From the NCBI GenBank assembly GCA_903882965.1, contig CAIRZD010000130.1, positions 23,305 through 87,304 on the forward strand: DNA of 64,000 nt, read 5' to 3'. Source of the stretch: an uncultured Bacteroidota bacterium (lineage in GTDB: Bacteria > Bacteroidota > Bacteroidia > Chitinophagales > Chitinophagaceae). The position numbers were made by a program, and so were the translations under genes. Positions within the stretch are counted from its first letter, which is position 1, and each line of letters opens with the position of its first letter. Under the pieces are notes generated by a model. The model ran no database searches and was not told the origin of the DNA. It worked only from the letters and a program-made list of their open reading frames with translations. Positions 22,801 through 31,680 of this stretch are shown here, piece by piece.

Positions 22801-25800
22801 TCCAGTGTAGTTGCGGGCGATATAGATGGAGATGGCAAGACAGATATAATTACAGCAAACTTCAGTAGTAATACTATTTCGGTATTAAGGAATGATCCTT
22901 TATTACCAGTGATCACATCTGTGAACCCGACGATAGCTGCTGCGGGCGCTACAGTGACCATAAGCGGTGCGAATTTTAATACTACAAGTGCAAATGATAT
23001 TGTTTATTTCGGGGCTACTCGGGCATCGGTAACTTCAGCGAGCGCTACATCACTGAGTGTAACAGTGCCTGTGGGCGCAACGTATGCACCAGTATCAGTT
23101 ACTAATACCTTGAACGGGCTGGCCGCATTTTCAACAAATGCGTTTTTGCCCAATTATAATAACAGTGCGTACCTGCCTGGATTGGTAAATTTTGATCCAC
23201 ATGTGGACTTCACAGATCCGGGGGGCGTTTACCCGGGGAAGACAGTAATTGCAGATATAGACGGAGATGGGAAACCTGATATGATAACAGTAGGGGGCTT
23301 CGGTATTTCGGTGTACCTAAATACAAGCACAAGCGGCACTATCACGAGCGGTTCTTTCGGAACTGCTGCTGATTTTACGGTACCCGGTGGTTGGGGCTCT
23401 ACACTAGGAGCAGGAGATATAGATGGAGATGGCAAGCCGGATTTAGTGGTTGCAGGTAATGGTAACATTGTGTTATTCCGCAATACTTCTACGACCGGGT
23501 CTGTGAGCCTTGCATCTCCTGTAACCATCGCCGCAGATTTTATGGATAATAATCCTTATGCTATCGCTATCGCGGACCTTAATGGAGACGGGAAACCTGA
23601 TGTGATTGTTTCGGATGCATATTACGGTAATATTGCGGTATACCTGAATACGGCAACAGTAGGCACGATAGACGTCAACTCGCTGACAACAGGGGCTGGG
23701 GTGGAGTCTGCAGGTTTAGATTTCCCAATTCCGGGAGGGGGAGGGTATTTGCATGGTCTCGCTGTCGGCGACCTAGATGGAGACGGTATACCTGATGTTG
23801 CAGTGGCAGATATCAATAATAATGTGGTTTGGGTATTCCGTAATACTTTTTTGAGCGGAGCTGTGGGTTTTGCGGCGCCTGTGAGCTTTGCTACAGGCAA
23901 TGGGGTTAATGATGTACTTATCGCTGATATAGATGGTGACGGGAAACCAGACCTGGCTGCCGTGAACTTATCTGATAATAGTATTTCTCTCTTACGCAAT
24001 ACATCAACGGTTGGGGCGCCTTCATTTGCAAGCCAGGTAGTTTTTGCTACCGGGAATCAACCATACACAATAGCTTCAGGTGATTTTGACGGAGATGGAA
24101 AACCAGACCTTGCTGTGGAGAACTATAGTGATAATACCATTTCTGTATTCCGCAATACAGCTACGGCAGGAAATATTAATACAGGGTCGTTAGCGACAAG
24201 CAGTGTGTTTGCAACAGGTAATGGCCCCCAGTATATAGCAGCGGGTGATATGGACGGGGATGGCAAGACGGATATAGTAGTTGCCAATACCAATGACGGA
24301 AGTATTTCAGTATTGAGGAATTATCCTTTATATCCGCACCCGACTATAACGTCAGTAAGTCCATTGATTGACTCGCCGGGAACTTCTGTAACCATAACCG
24401 GTACTAATTTTAATACAACTGCGACGAATGATATTGTTTATTTCGGGGCTACGAGGGCTACTGTGAACACGGCAAGCGCTACATCGCTGACTGTGACAGT
24501 GCCGATTGGGGCTACTTATGCACCGGTGATGGTGGATAATACACTGCATGGGCTGATGGCATTATCGCCGAAAGCGTTTTTGCCGAATTATGATAACAAT
24601 GCTTATGCGCAAGGAGTAATAAATTTTGATCCGAAGGTGACTTTTACAGATCCGGGAGGTGTAGGCGGCGGGCAAATGCTTATCGCAGATATAGATGGAG
24701 ATGGCAAGCCTGATATGATAACAAGCACTGGGGCATCTATTTCCGTTTACCGGAATATAAGTGCAAGTGGCTCTATTACGAGCGGGTCTTTTGCAACGGC
24801 GGTAGATTTTGTTGTTCCGAGTGCAATTGGGGGAGCGCTGACATTTGGCTATGGCGCAATCGCAGCAGGTGATATTGATGGGGATGGTAAACCTGATTTA
24901 GTCTTTGCCGGAAATGATGCTTCAAATAATTTTTACATTTTTGCATTCCGGAATACATCCACCAGCGGATCCATCAGCTTTGCATCACCAGGAGTGATCC
25001 CTTATATCAGCTCTGATGAAGAGCCTACAAGTATTGCTATCGCAGACATAGATGGGGATGGGAAAGCGGATGTTGTTACCGCAAATTTTTATGGAAATGT
25101 TTCTGTATTTTTAAATTCTGCCACGGTTGGAATTATTAATTCCAGTTCGTTTGCAGCCCCTATAGATTTTGGAAATTGGGGGACAGCAAGCGGGCAAAAA
25201 CTTGCGGTAGGCGATCTTGACGGAGATGGGAAACCAGACCTAGCATATACAGATTATTTTAATAATGTGTCTGTGCAGCTTAATACATCCACTATAGGGG
25301 TGGCCGGCTTTGCAGCCCCGGTAAGTTTTGCCGCGGGAAATGCACCTTACGGTATAGTGATCGCGGATATAGATGGGGATGGCAAACCAGACCTTGCAGT
25401 AACGAATGTGACTGATAATACGATTTCGCTTTTTCGGAATACGGCTACTGTAGGTAGTATAGATGGCAGTTCGTTTGCGAGCCAGGTAGTTTTTACTACC
25501 GGTATGGGACCATTCGATGTAGCCTCAGGCGATTTTGACGGCGATGGGAAACCAGACCTGGCAGTGGTGAACATTAACGGGTATGATAATTCAGTTTCTA
25601 TATTCCGCAATACAGCAACTACAGGTTCTATTAATACCGGATCTCTGGCGGCAGGTGTGACTTTTGCCACCGGTAGCGCGCCAGCGTATATGGCTGTAGG
25701 TGATATAGATGGAGATCGTAAGGCGGATGTGGTAATTGCAAATATCGGGGATGGTAATATATCGGTATTAAGGAATGATCCTTTTTATGCGAGTCCTACT

Positions 25801-28800
25801 ATAACATCAGTGAGTCCGTTGATTGACTCACCGGGAACTTCTGTAACGATAACGGGTACTAATTTTAATACTGTAGCGGCGAGTGATATTGTTTATTTCG
25901 GAGCTACGAGGGCAACGGTAAATGCGGCAAGCGCAACATCGCTGAGTGTAACTGTGCCTGTAGGAGCGACTTATGCACCGGTGACTGTGGATAATATGCT
26001 GCATGGGCTGATGGCATTTTCACCGAAAGCATTTTTACCTGATTATAATAACAGTGCATATCTGCCCGGGATTGTAAATTTTGACCCACAAGTGGTTTTT
26101 ACTGATCTCTCCAGTTATAATGCAAGCCAGGTGGTTATCGCAGATATAGACGGTGATGGTAAACCAGACATGGTAGTTGCAGGCAGTACATCTATTTCTA
26201 TTTATCTAAATACAAGTACAAGTGGATCCATTACCAGTGGATCTTTTGCATCACCGGTGGATTTTGCCATACCATCAGCCGGTGGTAGTAATTATTTTTC
26301 TATAATTGGGATAGGCGATATTGATGGTGATGGTAAGCCAGACCTGGTTGTGGCAGGGGCGAGGGGGTATAGTTTTGATGGATCAGGAGTGCAGAGCGAT
26401 AGTATTTCAGTATTTCGCAACACTTCGACCGGCGGGTCTGTAAGTTTCGGATCGCCTGTGTCATTTGCACAAGGGCCAAATGATTTCCCGACAGCTATAA
26501 CTGTTATGGATATAGATGGAGATGGGAAAGCAGATGTAATAACAACAAATAATGACGGCAACGTTGTAGTATTCCGGAATACAGCTGCCATTGGTAGCAT
26601 CACTATATACTCGCTGAATTTGCCGGTGGATCTTTCTACTGCGGGCGGTGCCCTGGCAGGTTTGGCTGTGGGCGACCTTGATGGGGATGGTAAGCCAGAT
26701 ATAGCAGCTGACGATAACAATAATAATGTTGTCTGGGTATTACGCAATACCAGTATTTTGGGCAGTATAGGATTTGCAACACCAGTGAGTTTTCCTACCG
26801 GCATAGAGCCGTATGGTATTGTGATCGGAGATATAGACGGGGATGGTAAGCCAGACTTGGCGATCGCTAACTCGAATGACAATACGATTTCACTTTTGCG
26901 TAATACATCTGTAGTTGGTACTATTGATGGAAGTTCTTTTGCGGGGCAGGTGGTTTTTGTTGCAGGCATTAATCCGTGGAGTATAGCTTCAGGTGATTTT
27001 GACGGTGATGGAAAACCGGATCTGGCTGTTATCAATCTTGTTTCATCAACTGTTTCCGTTTTCCGTAATACAGCTACGGCCGGCAACATTAATTCAAGTT
27101 CACTTGCAGCAAAGGTGGATTATGCAACAGGTAGCGAGGGACAGGGTGTAGCCGCAGGTGATATAGATGGGGACGGTAAAGCCGATATAATAACAGCCAA
27201 TACGAGCGCTGGCACTGTATCGGTATTGCGGAATGATCCATTAATGGCAACCAGCATTACCATTACAGGTAATACTCCATTATGCGTTAGCTCAACAATA
27301 ACACTGAATGGAACACCGGCTGGTGGAACATGGAGCAGTGGTAATGCGGCTGTGGCCACTGTGGGTGGCTCTACAGGAGTTGTGACAAGCGTAAGCGCAG
27401 GGACAAGTCTAATATCTTATACAACTTCAGGTGGAGCGACAACGACAATAGTGACCGTTAATGCTATACCAACGGCCGCACCCGCCAGTAATGGACCTAT
27501 TTGTAGCGGAGGGAATGTGATGATTGTCGCAAATGCTACAGGCGCTACTAATTTCTCCTGGAGCGGGCCGAATTTATCATCAACCACAATTGCGAATCCT
27601 ATTGCTACACCTACTGCTACGGCCACTTACTCTTTGACGGTGAGCAATGCAGGTTGCAGTTTATCAACGACAACGTTAGTTATTGTAAACCCTGCCCCAA
27701 CAGCAGCCCCAACAAATAACTCACCGATATGCAGCGGAGGGACAGTGATGCTTGCCGCACATCCTTCGGGAGGCGTTACAAATTATTCGTGGAGTGGGCC
27801 TAATTTGTCTTCAGGAAGCGTACAAAATCCTACAGCAACTCCTACCGTCACTGTTGCAACATATTCTTTGACAGTAAGCAGCAGCCTTGCCTCAGGCTGC
27901 AGCCCATCGACGGTATATACAACTACAGTTGTTGTTAATCCATTACCTAGTGCGGGAAGTATAAGTGGGCCGTCATCTGTGTCAACAAGGCACAGCATTA
28001 CTTTGACTGATGCTGTTGCAGGAGGTATATGGACATCATCGAATGCAGGAGTTGCTGCTGTGAATAGTGCAGGTATTGTAACAGGAGTTGCTGCAGGTAG
28101 CGCCGTTATTACTTATGCAGTAACTAATAGTTGTGGTACTGCTTATGCGACAACTACAATTACTGTGACTACAGGTGTAATCAGTTGTACTACGGCAAGT
28201 AACATATCGACCTTTGCCGGTGACCATGTGAATGGTTATAATGGTGATGGCGGTATGGCGACTGCTGCTGAAACAGGGAGCTCTTATGGCGTGGCTGCAG
28301 ACGGTGTGGGCAATGTTTATATAACAGACTATTTTAACAATGTAGTACGCAAAGTAGACCCATCAGGTGTGATCTCTACTATCGCGGGTACAGGTGCTGC
28401 AGGGTACAACGGCGATGGTATTGCGGCAACTTCGGCGCAACTGAACGGGCCGATGGGTATAACGCTGGATGGTGCAGGAAATATTTACATCGCTGATAAA
28501 TACAATGAGCGTATCCGTATGATCAATACAGCAGGTGTGATCACAACTATAGCGGGAAATGGTTTTCATGGTGGCTGGGCCGGGCATGGATATGGTAGTG
28601 GCGGACCAGCCGATTCGGCGAGCCTGGATTATCCTGTATCTGTTGCAGTGGATTGCAGCGGCAACATGTATATAGCAGACCAGGGCAGTGAAACGGTGCG
28701 TAGAATAAATGCATCCGGTATAATCAATTTCTTTGCAGGAACAGGTGCAGGTGGGTATAATGGTGATGGGATAGCTGCTGCTACAGCACAACTCAATAAC

Positions 28801-30057
28801 CCAAGTGGTGTGGCGGCAGATTGTGCCGGTAATGTATACATAGCAGACGCATGGAATAACCGAGTGCGTAAAGTTGATGCATCAGGGATCATTACTACTA
28901 TTGCCGGTAATGGCGTTGCAGGATATGGTGGCGACGGCAGCCCGGGCGGCTCTGCGGAATTATGGATACCAACCGGTGTGACGCTTGATGCATGTGGTGA
29001 CCTTTATATCTGCGACTGGCAAAATAATGTGGTAAGATTCTTGAGTACAGATGGTTATATTTCCACTTTTGCAGGTAATAATATTAGCGGCTATGATGGT
29101 GATGGTGGTGCTGCAAATGCTGCCGAGCTATATCTGCCAAGCAGCCTTGCAATAGACGGACTTGGAAATGTATATATAGCTGATTATGGGAATTATGTGA
29201 TACGAGCTATAGGTAATGCGCTGCCTGCCGAAAGGAAATTTATAAATGGTACTACGCAGGATATGACGGTTTGTGAAAATGAAACAGCCATCCCGATAAA
29301 TAGCCTGATGGCGATACCTGATGCCGCGAGCGGTAATACAGAAACCTGGGTAGTAAGTATAAACCCGGCACATGGTACGCTTAGCGGATTTAATGCGACC
29401 GCTACATCAACGATAGGTATAACTACCCCAATGGGATTGATCTATACTCCTGAAGCCGGGTATGCGGGTATGGATGCATTTACCATTATGGTGAAGGATG
29501 GGACAACTGCGGCATCTACGACTGTGAATGTGAAAGTGGATTCTATGCCAAACCCGGGTATCATAATCGGAAGTTCAAATATTATTATTGGCAAGAACAT
29601 CGCCCTTGTTAATGCCAGCGGCGACAAAAACGGGGTATGGAGCAGCAGTGATAACTTGATAGCTACGGTAGATGCATCGGGTAATGTAACCGGAGTGGGT
29701 AGTGGGATTGCAACTATCTCATATACAGTGGCCAACAATTGCGGATCAAAGAGCGCTACAACAGGGATAGAGATAAACGATGTATCGGCGCACCAAGGGA
29801 ATGTATTATTAGTGCCAAATCCGAATAACGGAACGTTTACTATCAGGGGCCCCATAGGGGCAACCGTAAATGAAGTGGTGACGCTTGAAGTAACGGATAT
29901 GCTTGGCCAGACTATTTATAAAGCCGAGGTTGTGGCAAAGAACGGCAGCATTAATGAGACTATATCGATGAGCAATACCCTGGCTAATGGCATGTATATG
30001 GTGAATATGCACAGCGAAACAGTTAGCAAGGTGTTCCACTTTGTGATTGAGAGATAG
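19891..30057 (+). CDS. Giant modular secreted protein: 5x(IPT/TIG + 7 FG-GAP), Ig-like, NHL repeats, T9SS sorting domain
   Basis: 3388-aa uninterrupted ORF; 35 DxDGDGxxD-type motifs, NHL units (GNVYIADxxNNRVRK), C-terminal LLVPNPNNGTFTI...DMLGQTIYK...LANGMYMVNM. Confidence 0.93.
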   Translation: MKHFNYSRCNSATMKNSGSTRRDLIVSALFFCTLLLCGNAIAQPVIGSLSTNIGVPGSSINISGSNFNTNPVNNIVYFGATKATVNTASATSLGVTVPVGATYAPVTVNNTATHLMGYSDYSFLPRYNNSGYLPGAINFDSNVSFTDAGSNTPVQVVIADIDGDGTPDLVVMNNIGFSVYRNTSTSGSITSGSFATAVDFTVTGNVAQYGEPQLAVGDIDGDGKQDVCICNGSDTIYVMRNTSSIGTVNFTSPVFFLGNSYYWGTDYFASIAIIDIDGDGKADIVCGDGMGIAVFRNMGTAGTITSSSLATSIVFEGAGYSGIAIGDLDGDGKPDVVGTIGSTAGDNLTVYKNTSSPGVINFATSVGFATGNYPANVLISDIDGDGKPDLAFLNQGDGTLGLMRNTATTGTIDASSFAAQVVFAAGYSPWGLASGDFDGDGKPDIAVSSPYTLLATFGQTVQIFHNIASAGTIDTNSLNGNENVVAGNPIVSIAVGDIDGDSKADIVTVNQADNSISVLRNAPLYPSPTITSVSPDINSPGTSVTITGTNFNTTAANDIVYFGATRATVNTASATSLTVTVPIGATYAPVTVNNTATNLMGYSEHAFLPDYNNSAYVPGTVNFDPEVGFTDAANSNISQVVIADIDGDGKPDLIVAGATISIYRNISTSGSITAGSFAAPIDISVTGNNLFVATGDIDGDGKPDMVVSGLYSDSIYVFRNTSTSGSVNFAPYVAFTENTSYTPQGPINIAIGDIDGDGKADIITGTYGAQYFAVFRNTATAGTIDASSLATAVDFPAAITGSGGNSFVAIGDLDGDGKPDVVITNDYIDVWVMHNTSTAGSPSFAAGVDFTAGNGTTFIAISDIDGDGKADLAISNTNDGTVSILRNTATAGTINASSFAAQVVFAVGYDPYSIVWGDFDGDGKPDLAVSSGLYTATPLFTYVFRNTSTPGVINSSSLTGKMYAGAASTISSVVAGDIDGDGKTDIITANFSSNTISVLRNDPLLPVITSVNPTIAAAGATVTISGANFNTTSANDIVYFGATRASVTSASATSLSVTVPVGATYAPVSVTNTLNGLAAFSTNAFLPNYNNSAYLPGLVNFDPHVDFTDPGGVYPGKTVIADIDGDGKPDMITVGGFGISVYLNTSTSGTITSGSFGTAADFTVPGGWGSTLGAGDIDGDGKPDLVVAGNGNIVLFRNTSTTGSVSLASPVTIAADFMDNNPYAIAIADLNGDGKPDVIVSDAYYGNIAVYLNTATVGTIDVNSLTTGAGVESAGLDFPIPGGGGYLHGLAVGDLDGDGIPDVAVADINNNVVWVFRNTFLSGAVGFAAPVSFATGNGVNDVLIADIDGDGKPDLAAVNLSDNSISLLRNTSTVGAPSFASQVVFATGNQPYTIASGDFDGDGKPDLAVENYSDNTISVFRNTATAGNINTGSLATSSVFATGNGPQYIAAGDMDGDGKTDIVVANTNDGSISVLRNYPLYPHPTITSVSPLIDSPGTSVTITGTNFNTTATNDIVYFGATRATVNTASATSLTVTVPIGATYAPVMVDNTLHGLMALSPKAFLPNYDNNAYAQGVINFDPKVTFTDPGGVGGGQMLIADIDGDGKPDMITSTGASISVYRNISASGSITSGSFATAVDFVVPSAIGGALTFGYGAIAAGDIDGDGKPDLVFAGNDASNNFYIFAFRNTSTSGSISFASPGVIPYISSDEEPTSIAIADIDGDGKADVVTANFYGNVSVFLNSATVGIINSSSFAAPIDFGNWGTASGQKLAVGDLDGDGKPDLAYTDYFNNVSVQLNTSTIGVAGFAAPVSFAAGNAPYGIVIADIDGDGKPDLAVTNVTDNTISLFRNTATVGSIDGSSFASQVVFTTGMGPFDVASGDFDGDGKPDLAVVNINGYDNSVSIFRNTATTGSINTGSLAAGVTFATGSAPAYMAVGDIDGDRKADVVIANIGDGNISVLRNDPFYASPTITSVSPLIDSPGTSVTITGTNFNTVAASDIVYFGATRATVNAASATSLSVTVPVGATYAPVTVDNMLHGLMAFSPKAFLPDYNNSAYLPGIVNFDPQVVFTDLSSYNASQVVIADIDGDGKPDMVVAGSTSISIYLNTSTSGSITSGSFASPVDFAIPSAGGSNYFSIIGIGDIDGDGKPDLVVAGARGYSFDGSGVQSDSISVFRNTSTGGSVSFGSPVSFAQGPNDFPTAITVMDIDGDGKADVITTNNDGNVVVFRNTAAIGSITIYSLNLPVDLSTAGGALAGLAVGDLDGDGKPDIAADDNNNNVVWVLRNTSILGSIGFATPVSFPTGIEPYGIVIGDIDGDGKPDLAIANSNDNTISLLRNTSVVGTIDGSSFAGQVVFVAGINPWSIASGDFDGDGKPDLAVINLVSSTVSVFRNTATAGNINSSSLAAKVDYATGSEGQGVAAGDIDGDGKADIITANTSAGTVSVLRNDPLMATSITITGNTPLCVSSTITLNGTPAGGTWSSGNAAVATVGGSTGVVTSVSAGTSLISYTTSGGATTTIVTVNAIPTAAPASNGPICSGGNVMIVANATGATNFSWSGPNLSSTTIANPIATPTATATYSLTVSNAGCSLSTTTLVIVNPAPTAAPTNNSPICSGGTVMLAAHPSGGVTNYSWSGPNLSSGSVQNPTATPTVTVATYSLTVSSSLASGCSPSTVYTTTVVVNPLPSAGSISGPSSVSTRHSITLTDAVAGGIWTSSNAGVAAVNSAGIVTGVAAGSAVITYAVTNSCGTAYATTTITVTTGVISCTTASNISTFAGDHVNGYNGDGGMATAAETGSSYGVAADGVGNVYITDYFNNVVRKVDPSGVISTIAGTGAAGYNGDGIAATSAQLNGPMGITLDGAGNIYIADKYNERIRMINTAGVITTIAGNGFHGGWAGHGYGSGGPADSASLDYPVSVAVDCSGNMYIADQGSETVRRINASGIINFFAGTGAGGYNGDGIAAATAQLNNPSGVAADCAGNVYIADAWNNRVRKVDASGIITTIAGNGVAGYGGDGSPGGSAELWIPTGVTLDACGDLYICDWQNNVVRFLSTDGYISTFAGNNISGYDGDGGAANAAELYLPSSLAIDGLGNVYIADYGNYVIRAIGNALPAERKFINGTTQDMTVCENETAIPINSLMAIPDAASGNTETWVVSINPAHGTLSGFNATATSTIGITTPMGLIYTPEAGYAGMDAFTIMVKDGTTAASTTVNVKVDSMPNPGIIIGSSNIIIGKNIALVNASGDKNGVWSSSDNLIATVDASGNVTGVGSGIATISYTVANNCGSKSATTGIEINDVSAHQGNVLLVPNPNNGTFTIRGPIGATVNEVVTLEVTDMLGQTIYKAEVVAKNGSINETISMSNTLANGMYMVNMHSETVSKVFHFVIER
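20020..21471 (+). repeat. Module 1 of five (484 aa)
   Basis: Begins PVIGSLSTNIGVPGSSINISGSNF; seven FG-GAP motifs. Confidence 0.9.
21472..22905 (+). repeat. Module 2 of five (478 aa)
   Basis: Begins PTITSVSPDINSPGTSVTITGTNF; seven FG-GAP motifs. Confidence 0.9.
22906..24339 (+). repeat. Module 3 of five (478 aa)
   Basis: Begins PVITSVNPTIAAAGATVTISGANF; seven FG-GAP motifs. Confidence 0.9.
24340..25794 (+). repeat. Module 4 of five (485 aa)
   Basis: Begins PTITSVSPLIDSPGTSVTITGTNF; seven FG-GAP motifs. Confidence 0.9.
25795..27243 (+). repeat. Module 5 of five (~483 aa)
   Basis: Begins PTITSVSPLIDSPGTSVTITGTNF; seven FG-GAP motifs. Confidence 0.9.
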
Positions 30058-30070
30058 ATTAAAAATTAAT

Positions 30071-30121
30071 AACTGCCCGCTTATCTGATCGTGAAAGATC
30101 AGACGAGCGGGTAGTTTTTTT
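30071..30121 (+). terminator. Terminator of the giant gene
   Basis: TCTGATC-GTGAAA-GATCAGA inside an imperfect CTGCCCGCT/AGCGGGTAG stem, then T-run. Confidence 0.75.
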
Positions 30122-30166
30122 ATTGTTGAACCAGCGAGGAAACTATATTATCTTGCAGGTTTGACC

Positions 30167-31555
30167 ATGAGGTATTTTATTTCAATACTTTTTTTGTTGT
30201 TGGTTTATTCCGGGGCTTATGGCCAGGATAGCGGCAGCAATATTGATACCTCACAAAGCAGGATAAGTAAAATAATCATTACGGGCAATGCGGTGACGCG
30301 GGGGGCTGTGATACTGAGAGAGATAAGTATACATGAGGGGGACGTGATAGCGGGGGATTCGATAGCTTTCATCACGGAGCAGAACAGGTTGCGGCTTTTT
30401 AACCTGCAATTATTTAATGAGGTGGACCAGCATACGGAACGGATTGGAGATGAGATCACCTGGTATATACATGTAAAGGAGCGCTGGCCCGTGATACCAA
30501 CGCTTATAGTACAGTTTGCCGACCGTAATTTTAATACATGGTGGGTAACAGAAAATCATGATGTGCGCAGAATATCGGCGGGGCTGACACTTACGGATAA
30601 AAACTTCAGGGGTAATCTTGAAACGCTTGCGGTGACTGCAGAGGATGGGTATACACAGAAACTAGGCATTGGTTATATGCGGCCATATGTTAATAATGGC
30701 CAGACCAGGGGATTGGGTTTTAACCTGAGCTATGCACAGAGCAGGCAAACGTATTATGCAACTGACTCTGATAAACTGGTATATGCGGGTACTTATGGAG
30801 GGCCGGTGATGTTGCGGCAATTTGAAGGCGGGCTGAGCTATGTATATCGCCCTGCATATGCATCGAAGCATATATTCCAGGTGAGTTATAAGAATTATTG
30901 GGTGAGTGATACGATACTGAAACTTAATGCGGATTATTTTGCGAATGGCAAAAAGGAAGCAAAGTTTGTGGAGTTTTATTATCGTTACGAATATAATGGA
31001 GTGGACAACTGGAACTACTCACTCAAAGGGCTAAAGTTAGTGATGCAAGGCGTGGTGCGGAGTGGACTGGAGGGGTTGAATTTCCAGAGCTATGCAAATG
31101 TGGAGGCCGGGATATTCAGGAATCCTTTTCGCGGGTGGTATGTGTCTGCGATCTTTCGCGGGCGGTTGATATACCCGGAAGATCAGCCATACTATTTCAG
31201 AGGAGGGCTTGGGACGCAGACGGATTATGTAAGGGGCTATGAGTATTATGTGACCGATGGCTATAATTATGGCGTGTTAAGACTGGACCTGAAGCGGGAA
31301 ATTTTTAACAAGACCTATTCTTTACCAGTGAAATATTTTACGGCGCTACCGCTGCGTATTTATCCTAAGATATTTGCTGATGCAGGTTATATTGATAACC
31401 CAATGCCGGGAAACAGCTTTTTGAGTAACCGGCTGGAATATAGTATAGGCGCAGGGATTGATGTGGTAACGTTTTATGATATGAAGATCAGGTTTGAGTT
31501 TGCTTATAATCGTTTGGGACAAAATGGGTTATATTTACATTTTAATAGTGAATAG
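30167..31555 (+). CDS. BamA/TamA-like outer membrane protein (POTRA + beta-barrel)
   Basis: ISKIIITGNAVTRGAVILREISIHEGD POTRA; surface-antigen barrel, FRGGLGTQTDYVRGYEYYV... Confidence 0.8.
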   Translation: MRYFISILFLLLVYSGAYGQDSGSNIDTSQSRISKIIITGNAVTRGAVILREISIHEGDVIAGDSIAFITEQNRLRLFNLQLFNEVDQHTERIGDEITWYIHVKERWPVIPTLIVQFADRNFNTWWVTENHDVRRISAGLTLTDKNFRGNLETLAVTAEDGYTQKLGIGYMRPYVNNGQTRGLGFNLSYAQSRQTYYATDSDKLVYAGTYGGPVMLRQFEGGLSYVYRPAYASKHIFQVSYKNYWVSDTILKLNADYFANGKKEAKFVEFYYRYEYNGVDNWNYSLKGLKLVMQGVVRSGLEGLNFQSYANVEAGIFRNPFRGWYVSAIFRGRLIYPEDQPYYFRGGLGTQTDYVRGYEYYVTDGYNYGVLRLDLKREIFNKTYSLPVKYFTALPLRIYPKIFADAGYIDNPMPGNSFLSNRLEYSIGAGIDVVTFYDMKIRFEFAYNRLGQNGLYLHFNSE

Positions 31556-31569
31556 GTAGAGGGTCTAAA

Positions 31570-31667
31570 GCCTAAAGTAGATAGTCTAAAGTTTAAAATC
31601 AAGACATTCGCTTTATTTTTTGATCTGTGTTATAACGGCTTTCTACTTTAGACTATGTACTTTAGAC
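31570..31667. repeat. Imperfect inverted repeat upstream of nadK
   Basis: 23-nt arms 31570-31592 and 31645-31667, 21/23 complementary. Confidence 0.75.
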
Positions 31668-31680
31668 TTAGAACTCTTTT

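Noticed and set aside
26292-27089. 265-aa and other minus ORFs across 20000-29900
   Set aside because: Antisense shadows of the FG-GAP array, repeating the same LPSPSISP-type reverse translation of DxDGDG motifs.
19891-27243. Regular DNA repeats resembling a CRISPR or satellite array
   Set aside because: Periodicity follows codons of FG-GAP blades in one intact ORF; no constant repeat with variable spacers.
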